Assembly: GCA_027575765.1 (NCBI GenBank)
Contig: JANBPT010000250.1
Span: 1-50,743, forward strand
Reading direction: 5' to 3'
DNA length: 50,743 nt
Source: Tieghemiomyces parasiticus
Taxonomy: Eukaryota; Kickxellomycota; Dimargaritomycetes; Dimargaritales; Dimargaritaceae
Shown here: piece after piece, positions 43,166-50,743 of the stretch
Layout: each line of letters starts with the position of its first letter
Position numbering within the stretch: position 1 is the first letter of the stretch
Notes under the pieces: model-generated
Told to the model about the DNA's origin: nothing
The model's input: only the letters and a program-made list of their open reading frames with translations
Databases searched by the model: none
Translations under genes and position numbers: made by a program

Positions 43166-44269
43166 CATCGTCCAATGGTCTACAGCGGACATGGTAGTGG
43201 GGACGCACCGCCCTTCCAGCCAGCCAATCCAGGGCCTCCCTAACGCCAACGGGTATCTGCCCGGCCAAACACCGTTGCCGCTGTGGCGGTCTCCCACGAC
43301 AAGATGCGAAAGGTAGGCCCCATTGGTTCGGCGAGTGCGCAGCCTGGTGGCTGTACGAAGACTAGGTGCGAATGAAAGTAAGGCCGGCTGGCAATGAAAC
43401 GATTAAGGTTGTGGCGGTGCGGATCACCACTCTATCGCTGAAAAGTCACCCACTACTTCGTCTCCGCCTGCCTGCCTGTCCCCTTCCTTAGAGTCCACCA
43501 GGCTCCGCATATATTTTTTTGACTTGCGAAAAATGGGGGTAGTGATTTTAAAACTCTACCTGACCTAGCAATCCCGCCTTGCTTCACGAGTAACCAGGTG
43601 CGGTGGGCCCTAATGGCGAAGACAAATCTTGCCTGGTTGGTTGTAGCTGCTACCTAATGCTGGAGTCGGCCACGATGCCTCAACTTGATGCCATACAGAC
43701 TTAGTCTTACATTGACTAGCACGTCGAGTACAATGCACCGTTTGGTGTATCTGGGGACGGCGTGGTTGCAGCACCTCCTCTCCCCCCCCTCGATTGTCTA
43801 TAAATTTGGAAAATGAGTGTGAATATTGGCAGACCAGAAAAGTGGGGTGGTGATAAAAAAGGGGGGAGGGCGCAGTGGGTAGACCAAATGGCGCAGGGAC
43901 CAGATCTAAGGGGAAGAAAAAGAGGGGTGAGGGTAAATGGAATATGATTCGACCGAGTGCGACCCAAAGCACCCGCAGATTGGCTGCCCTTGGAAGTCCA
44001 GAGTGCGGGTGGACGGAGGTGGCGAATGAAGGGATGTAGCCCCCCATGACCAAGGCCGCCGCTGCCGGCAGACCCCCTCACTCTAACCCTTGCTTCCTTC
44101 TCTCCATTAGTGAGGTTCGCCAGCAGCCGATTCGGCCATTAGTGGAGGGTGGAAGGCGAATAAACGCCCCGCCCAGTCACGTACACCAGGCTCTCCCCCC
44201 CCGCCCCTCGTCTAGGACCAGCGTGCAGAGAACGCCTGTGTTCCCAACGGTCGACTGGGATGAAAGCCT

Positions 44270-44277
44270 TATAAATA
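44270..44277 (+). promoter_or_regulatory. Upstream TATA box candidate of aquaglyceroporin 3
   Basis: TATAAATA lies 475 nt before the ATG at 44752 and precedes a long CT-rich tract, as a core promoter would. A second box lies closer to the gene. Confidence 0.35.
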
Positions 44278-44646
44278 CTATCCGCCGCCCCTCCCTTCTC
44301 AGCCAGATCACCACAGCCAACTCAGTATTCCTCTCACCTCCACCACCCCGCTCTCCTTCACGTCAACACTTGACCTCTCTCCTCTGTGCATCCCCACACC
44401 GCCGCTGACTTCGCTCTCGTTGGTCGCCTCCGTCGTCCTCGTACATCGTTCGATTACGTCGACCCGCTCACTAGCCCCCCCACCCTACACCTTTTAGTGT
44501 CGTACACCCTGACGTCGTTTTATCCGAACCCTGTCCATCCCCTTAGCCTAGAGGCCGTGCGTACTTTCCCACTGTCCCTCACCCATTAGCGTAACATCTC
44601 TAGTTTCACTATCCGGTCAGGTCGACTTCACACTCTTGCCGCTTCG

Positions 44647-44655
44647 TATAAATAG
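44647..44655 (+). promoter_or_regulatory. Proximal TATA box (TATAAATAG) of aquaglyceroporin 3
   Basis: TATAAATAG lies 97 nt before the ATG, giving a leader of about 70 nt. This is the best core-promoter candidate for the gene. Confidence 0.6.
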
Positions 44656-44751
44656 CACAGGTTCCTGGCCCCTTGCCGACTACCACTTCCGCTTTTTACA
44701 GCCACCTCCACCCTTCCCCCGATCATAGTTCACTATCACACAACCGCCGCC

Positions 44752-45726
44752 ATGTCCCACTCCACCATCGAAAACTCGAACTACCACCATCATGAGGGCG
44801 AGCCCTACCTTGAGGGCAATAACCCGGAATACCGGGCCATATCCATGGAGAAGCGCAAGACCGCCCCCGGCGGCGGCCACGCCCGCTGGCAGCAGACCTC
44901 GGGCCCACGCCATCTACTTGAGAGGTTTCACTCCCTGCGCGTCGACTACCGTGACTACCTCGCCGAGTTCTTTGGCACTTTTGTGCTTATCTTCCTGGGT
45001 GACTCGGTAAACGCCACCAACACCCTCTTCCCTAAGGCCGCCGCGGCCGGCTCCTGGATTCTCACTTGCTTCGGCTGGGGGTTCGCCCTGACCATGGCCC
45101 TGTTCGTCTCTGGCGGTATCTCCGGTGGCCATCTCAATCCGGCCGTCACGGTCACCGCTGCCCTTCTCCGCGGCTTCCCCTGGCGTAAGGTCCCCGGCTA
45201 CATCTTCTCTCAAATGCTCGGCGGGTTTGTCGGGGCCGGGTTTGTGTTTGCCACTTTCCACAGCTCCATCCACGACTACGATGGCGGCATCCGCCAGGTC
45301 ATCGGCGACACGGCTACTGCCGGTATCTTTGCCACTTACCCGGCTCCCAATATCACCGTGGGGACCGCCTTCCTGGTTGAAACTGTCTGCACAGCCGTCC
45401 TGGTCTTCTGTATCTACGGTGTCACCGACGAACGTAATATGCCCGGTACTGCCTACGCCCCGCTCTCCATCGGTTTCGTGGTCACCATCATCGGTATGGC
45501 TATCGGCCATCAGACCGGTTTCGCCATGAACGCCGCCCGTGACCTGGCCCCGCGCTGCTTTACCGCCGCCGTCGGTTACGGTGGAGAGGTCTTCTCCGCC
45601 TACGACCACTATGCCTGGGTGCCCGCCATTGCCCCCTTCTTTGGCGCTGTTGTCGGCGGCCTCGTCTACGACTTTTTCATCAACCACCCCCGTATTGCCC
45701 CCAACGAGGTCGAGGAGGAGGTTTAA
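44752..45726 (+). CDS. Aquaglyceroporin 3 (MIP family) with NAA in place of the second NPA
   Basis: A single exon of 324 residues with the start context CGCCATGTCC. The MIP core begins at about residue 66 (DYRDYLAEFFGTFVLIFLGD). The first pore motif GGHLNPAVTVT is normal, with N129-P-A. The second reads FAMNAARDLAPR: Asn260 is followed by Ala-Ala instead of Pro-Ala, with Arg263 and Asp264 retained. The N-terminal tail is short (about 65 residues) and lacks the GYxSxATIA motif of the other two paralogues; the C-terminus ends in Glu residues. The core shares TDERNMPGTAYAPLSIGF with its paralogues 17-20 kb away. Glycerol or water transport is expected, but selectivity could differ. Confidence 0.95.
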   Translation: MSHSTIENSNYHHHEGEPYLEGNNPEYRAISMEKRKTAPGGGHARWQQTSGPRHLLERFHSLRVDYRDYLAEFFGTFVLIFLGDSVNATNTLFPKAAAAGSWILTCFGWGFALTMALFVSGGISGGHLNPAVTVTAALLRGFPWRKVPGYIFSQMLGGFVGAGFVFATFHSSIHDYDGGIRQVIGDTATAGIFATYPAPNITVGTAFLVETVCTAVLVFCIYGVTDERNMPGTAYAPLSIGFVVTIIGMAIGHQTGFAMNAARDLAPRCFTAAVGYGGEVFSAYDHYAWVPAIAPFFGAVVGGLVYDFFINHPRIAPNEVEEEV

Positions 45727-48030
45727 GGTGCCATCTTTGATTTATCGTTAAATATTTTTCAATAGTTTTCTTTTGAACCCTTGATATACCTCACCATTAG
45801 CCCACCTCTACGGGCACAATGCGTCCGGCCTTCCGGGCATAAGGCCATACCACGAAAGATGTACCCCTCTGTATATGACCCATTCCCCTCCACCCTAACC
45901 CACTTGTGCTTCGCTGCCTCTAGGGATAGCACCCGCCCTACTCGACGCTTGTTATTTTTAATGCAATCGTATATGTTCTTTATCCTCGGGGATCCCTACG
46001 GTCCTTTACTGGCCGCAAGGGGTCCCCCTTACCTCTACTCAGGACGGCGGCTGGCCGTTGCACACCGTAATAAAATCCCTAGTCCATTAATATATTTAAA
46101 ATCGTTCTAGCAGATTATATCGGTGGTGGTGGTCTTTGGAAACTGTTAAGCGAAATATGCACACTATAAAACGATTCCCGGACAAGAGGATGCCATGGGA
46201 AAATGGCGTATCCGGCGGCGGGCCACAGGTATTCACTGGCTTGCTAATTACTAACTGTGTCTCAAACAGGTTATCACCCACGCCAAACAAACCAGACCAA
46301 TGTCGGGATGAACCGCTTGCCCCATGGCCATGGTAAAGGAACGAGGAGAGAGGCTCACCGTAGGCGTTGCTTCACCCAACTCGGAGGGCCTGTACTTTCC
46401 TCGAGTCGCTCGGTGGGTACTCAATGACCCGTAGCTGCCATCATACAGGCTCTTCCAAGCAATCATGTTATTTGCCCTGGCGGTCTAATTAGGATATTTA
46501 GGGTTGGTAGATTATAATCACGGTTGCACTTGTTTGGTAGCCCCTCAAATCGGATAATTTTGGATTCTGGAATTACACACACACACGCATAATCTCGTGA
46601 ATCCCGGTGGAAAATACATTGTGAACCGTACATAAGGGGATAAGCTGACGGTGTTTATGCGGATTCGAAGACCTAGTTTACCAATGGCAGGTGAACAGAA
46701 AACGAGCGGAGGAAAGGAATTGGTGCTTTGTACTAACCCCTTGAGGCTCTGGTCCACCACTATATCGGCCTTGATTACCCTGTGGGGTAGGCAGTTTAAT
46801 CTCAGATAACAGGGGGGGATTCCCGGTGGATTGGACCCCAAGACGTACCAGGCGCATTATACATCAGCACCATCTCGGCCAACACGACATTGTTGGACCC
46901 CGTACCCTACCCCCCAACCTATTGGCCGCATGACCTACTTTCTGTATTACCCGCATCGAGCCTCTCCACTCACAGCCGGCAGTCCCTGTGGGTCAATTTC
47001 TGACCAAAGTGTTTAGCTTGTGACTGCAGAAACCAAGCTCCGCTCTAGTAAAATGGTCTGACCTCTTGGGATGAGCCGAAGGGAGTCGATATGGGATGCG
47101 GTGGGCGGGATTTACTGTACTAATATGAATGGTGTGACCCATTGACACCGCCTCATTGCTCTCACTAACCCGGTACTGCCTCAGCTGAAAGGTATTAGCT
47201 AGTTCTACAGAGAAACCGGTTCAATTGAAGGCGCGGCTAGTCAGGTGGTCCCCCAGAAACCAGCCCCGGCGGCATATGCCAAACCTGGCCAGTTAACGTG
47301 TCGTTCGCTCCCGTTTCCTTTTCATCCAACATGTATCAACCAGTACTACCCTTTGAAGAGTCCAACACGGCTTATATGCACCCTCTCAGCCTCTCAGTGA
47401 CGTGTCTTCCACTGGCTTTAATGGGTAATACGCGGAGCGCTCTTTTACCCCGCTGATGCGGATCGATGTCTCGACAAATATTACTGCGAACAACGATCAG
47501 GGGTATTGGCTAGGACACCAAGCAGCCTGGGCCCACTGGTCAAGTCCGTCACGTGCCATCTCGGCCAACAGCCATGACTGCCGCCAGGCAACAACGCTTG
47601 CACAGTTACAGTCTGGCCACCTCCTACTTGCTTCCAATATCACTCTCCGAGATAATCAGCACTAAGGGCTAAGCTCTACCGACCCCCCCTCCGTGGACCG
47701 TTGTTTCCTGCGACTAGGCTCACCCGCATGGGAATGTAGCACCCCACCTTGCGCCCGCGCGTCTCTACCATCGCTCTCGTTTCCCACTCCCTGACCCGCT
47801 CTCCCTGACTTACCCTTAATCGTCCCACCTGACTGTGGGTGCCGTCAGCAACTAGTTCTATCCACTACTGTCCACCTGACACCCCTCTGTCATGTGGGTC
47901 AGTACAGCGGCATACACTTTATCTATGACCTTTTCTCCAAAGCCAAATTCTTCCTAGCCATGCTCATTCCCCCTCCTTATCTTCACACATTCCACAACTT
48001 TTAAACTCACCACTCATCTCGCCTGTCGCC
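45727..48030. other. Intergenic region, 2.3 kb
   Basis: No exon was recognised on either strand. A possible AATAAA for aquaglyceroporin 3 lies at 46069-46074. A CA repeat of about 12 nt occurs near 46575. The last 300 nt before 48031 are CT-rich and should contain the promoter and leader of the lipase gene. Confidence 0.5.
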
Positions 48031-49846
48031 ATGTCGACCACCACCCTTCGCCGAGACTGCCATGCCCAGCCCGTACCCGAGGCCGCCGACTTGGTACTAC
48101 ACACTGAGCCGGTTGGCGAGGAAACCGAGGCCTGGGTGGATGTGAATGGCACCGCTATGTTCACATGTCACTACAAGGTAGGCCGGTATAATACGTGGAT
48201 GGGCGGAGGCAGAGAGAATAGCTCCATGAGGATGTGTAGTTCGATAACCTGGGGCTTGCTGGTAGGGAGGCGGGGGCGGCTCAAAGCCCCGACCGCACAG
48301 GTTGCCTCCTCTTCTTGCCTACAGGCCCACTAGAGTGGCTCAGTCATATAGATAACTGATACAATACTCACAGAATACCGGGTTCGACGGCGAAGCCTCC
48401 CGTTGAGTCGTATTTACAGCTTGCTACACGCCCCTATGCGACCGATGAAGCCCCCTTCCCACCCAATCAAGTACTTACGCCTTCCCACCCCGCTATGTTC
48501 ACATTGACCATCCGGTATTCCCCCAATAGGCAGCCCAGGAACCTCCGCGCGCCACCCTGGTACTGGTGCATGGGTTCGGTGAGCACTGTATGCGGTACGT
48601 GGCGGTGTGCCGCACGTTCGCCAGTCAGGGTATCGAGGTTCTAACCTACGACCAGCGTGGATTTGGCCGCACCGGCCGCAAGAACAATCAGATGGGTGTC
48701 ACCCGAGGTATTCAGCAGCTGCAGCGCGATATGACCTTCATGAACCGGCGGGTCCGCCGTGCCGCCACCGCCTCCCAGCCGGCCATTCCGCACTTCGTTT
48801 TAGGCCACTCGATGGGCGGTATGGAGGTGCTCTCATACATCCTCCAGTGTCCTGAGGAAACCGCTGAACTGATCACGGGTGCCATCGTTACTTCCTCTGC
48901 CATCCAGCTTGCGCCTGACGCGCAGCCCAATCCGGTCATGAGGATTATCAGCAAAGTGGCCTCCACGTTGTTCAAGTCGGTCACGATTCGCCGGCCACTA
49001 AACCTGGAGCGGCTGTCCCGTGACCCGGCCGTGGGCCAAGCTGTCCGACATGACGAGTACTATTACCTAATCGGGTCCCTCCAGTGTCGTAAGTATCCGC
49101 AGTAAGGTCGGCCAATGCAAAAATAGTTCCCGGAGGTTAGGTTTCATCTTCTTAAGTTACTTCCCCAACAATGCATGCGGCCCTTAGGGCTAAACTCGGG
49201 AGTGTGGTTTAACCACCGCCCAACTCATCTATCCTCCGCGCACCCTCCCTCCATCAGTGGACGAATTGCTCAATATGGGCACTGTCCTACTCAAACATGA
49301 TCTGCGGAAGGTCACAACCCCCATTCTTCTGACCCACGGTGACGCCGATGCAATTGTCGAGTAAGTAGCCCAGCGCCATGAGCTCGCACTGAGCATCTGA
49401 CCTCCCTGGGGCTGCATACTCACTCCCGCCACTACCTCGCCTGCAAATATTGTCGCATTGAAACTCCACTTCCACTCTCCCGGATTTCCCTATCAATCCC
49501 GCAGCATCAACGGAACGGCCGATATGTTTAAAGCTTTACCTGACACCATGGACAAGCAGTTCTACGTCGCCCCTGGTGGTTACCATGAGCGTAAGTAGCC
49601 CAAGTTTTCTTTTTATCTGATAAACTCTAGCACATTCCGTGCCATACCGCTCCGGACTGCTATCCGCCACCAAAAAAAACCAGTAGGGACCGCCACACCT
49701 AATTCCTGCCGAAATCATCCTTGCCATCGCGTGTATTCTACAATATCCTGACTCGATCCCTAGTTCACAATGAGCCCAACCGCCGCGATGTCATCGAACT
49801 TTGGATCAAATGGATTCATAATCACGCCGAGGTTGCCTCGGCGTAA
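48031..49846 (+). CDS. Monoacylglycerol lipase-like alpha/beta hydrolase, five exons
   Basis: Exons 48031-48177, 48530-49088, 49258-49360, 49505-49590 and 49764-49846 total 978 nt and 325 residues, with phases agreeing at every junction. Donors are GTAGGC or GTAAGT; acceptors are TAG or CAG. The oxyanion motif VHGFGEH (about 62-68), DQRGFGRTGR, and the nucleophile elbow GHSMGG with Ser143 are present. LLTHGDAD gives the acid Asp264 and GGYHELHNEP gives His297, completing the catalytic triad in monoacylglycerol lipase order (compare yeast Yju3 and human MGLL). The enzyme hydrolyses monoacylglycerols to fatty acid and glycerol at lipid droplets or membranes. The last exon begins inside the HELHNEP motif, which supports the splice sites. 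Confidence 0.94.
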
Positions 49847-50449
49847 ACGAGGGATAGCCGATTAGATGGGTCTAGTGACACAACTCTAGTACCAATGCGA
49901 CCCATGTAGTTACAATATTATTTTTACCGTAAACGTAGTATAGCTAGCATCCACCACTCCGGGGCCATATATACTTACCATCGCTCTATGTGATACGGTG
50001 TGACCCTGGGGGTCGGGCTTATCAGGTATTCAAAAATGAGAAGGGTGATTGGTAACGCAACTATAGAATTCGCTGGCAATTATAGACAGGTTAAGGGAGA
50101 GAGGAGGGGGCTCCTTGGAGGGTTGCAAAATATAAGTCTGATTAATTGACAGGTAGGTTGGTGACCACATGGGCAATCCTAAATATGACAGTTTTAGCCA
50201 ATGTATACAAGGAACTTTGGGTGATCGTCTACTTCCTTGGCAATAATGTGGCATTGTAGCCAAGAAGGGATAACCATTAATAGAGTAAATCAGGCCTACT
50301 TGGTGAGTAGTCGGCCGATTACCGATATCATAGTCAAAAAAAATTGAAGGCACGATGGCGTGACTGTTATCATAAGAACCAAAAATTGGTAAAGTTCAAA
50401 AAGAGCCAGTTGCAAAAAAATGGCACTGACATGACGAAAAAAAAATGAA
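49847..50449. other. Spacer between lipase gene and tRNA
   Basis: No protein gene seen. AT-rich. The stretch at about 50150-50200 resembles the 3' half of a 5S rRNA gene (see findings) but lacks a recognisable 5' half, so no RNA gene is called. Confidence 0.45.
50437..50445 (-). terminator. RNA polymerase III oligo-T terminator
   Basis: On the minus strand nine T residues begin 4 nt after the 3' end of the tRNA, the normal polymerase III stop signal. Confidence 0.85.
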
Positions 50450-50523
50450 TGTCAATGTCCGGGCTCGAACCGGAGACCTTACGCGTGTGAGGCGTACGTG
50501 ATAACCAACTACACCACACTGAC
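50450..50523 (-). tRNA. tRNA-Val (anticodon CAC), no intron
   Basis: The 74-nt minus-strand sequence folds as a standard tRNA. The acceptor arms GTCAGTG and CATTGAC pair over 7 bp with one G-U, followed by discriminator A. The anticodon stem TACGC/GCGTA closes the loop CTCACAC, giving anticodon CAC for codon GUG. The T arm is TCCGG-TTCGAGC-CCGGA. The D arm carries the A-box GTGTAGTTGGTTATCAC, and GGTTCGAGCC is the B-box. The 5-nt variable loop is normal. The tRNA decodes valine. An oligo-T terminator follows. Confidence 0.95.
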
Positions 50524-50743
50524 ATCTCTTTCTCATAACCCCCATTTTTCGGCCGCTTTCGGATTTTCGCACGCGTTTTCCTCGCTAACCGCCGATTCGA
50601 CCGCCTGACAAGTGGGTATCCCCGAAGCGTGCTAAATTTGCTCTGTCGACTGGTTGTGGTCTCGCTCCAAACCGTTGTCAGAAGTGAACCTGCTCATTTC
50701 TACCGCCCATTCCCCAACTCACCAAGTGAAGGCTGTAAGAGAC

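Larger units (their letters stand above)
33650..44751. other. 11-kb gene desert
   Basis: No reading frame in this stretch shows a recognised domain, a splice-consistent exon chain or clear coding character on either strand. The longest frames (minus strand at 35893-36312, 38465-38893, 41455-41910 and 42264-42725) look like chance. Local structures seen are an imperfect inverted repeat at 40427-40499 and a perfect hairpin at 43141-43165. The last 700 nt are pyrimidine-rich on the + strand and carry two TATA boxes for the aquaglyceroporin at 44752. It is most likely decayed repeats or spacer. Confidence 0.45.

Noticed and set aside
44914..45687. Minus-strand open frame of 257 codons
   Set aside because: Antisense to the aquaglyceroporin 3 core; Gly/Asp-rich shadow with no known motif.

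Overview
The window looks like nuclear DNA of a fungus, probably an early-diverging (zygomycete-grade) lineage. The reasons are short GT-AG introns with GTAAGT-like donors and YAG acceptors, pyrimidine-rich leaders with TATA boxes, and a fungal gene set: a Met30/sconB-type F-box/WD40 protein, Rtg2-like Ppx/GppA proteins, a PinX1 G-patch protein, glutamine-dependent asparagine synthetase and NPARD-type aquaglyceroporins. The species cannot be named from sequence reading alone.

Layout. 1-1428: no supported gene. 1429-3565 (+): five-exon WDR53-like WD40 gene whose 5' end does not read cleanly. 4045-5022 (-): four-exon Yippee-family gene assembled here from short exons. 6159-7723 (+): four-exon PinX1 homologue. 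8020-10188 and 11168-13339 (-): tandem Ppx/GppA (Rtg2-like) paralogues, both with an N-terminal hydrophobic segment. 15211-16308 (+): unassigned protein with an MIT-like helical region. 18895-20880 (-): Met30/sconB-like SCF substrate receptor. 23846-25219 and 26342-27709 (+): two aquaglyceroporins with long tails. 28179-29900 (-): asparagine synthetase. 29901-44751: about 15 kb with no intact gene, containing one dead 1.29-kb mariner element (32361-33649) bounded by TA. 44752-45726 (+): third aquaglyceroporin, with NAA in place of the second NPA. 48031-49846 (+): five-exon monoacylglycerol lipase. 50450-50523 (-): tRNA-Val(CAC) with an oligo-T terminator.

Genes working together. This is eukaryotic DNA with one promoter per gene and no operon. 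Two links can be inferred. The three aquaglyceroporins arose by local duplication and probably share water/glycerol transport, with divergent tails and one altered pore motif; monoacylglycerol lipase releases glycerol, a possible permeant. The tandem Ppx/GppA genes are a second local duplication that appears to have gained a membrane anchor or signal.

The most useful second-look items are the NAA aquaglyceroporin, the membrane-associated Ppx/GppA pair, a perfect 12-bp inverted repeat enclosing the TATA box of the second aquaglyceroporin, the dead mariner copy, and the possible frameshift at the start of the WDR53-like gene. No clearly new multi-gene system was found.
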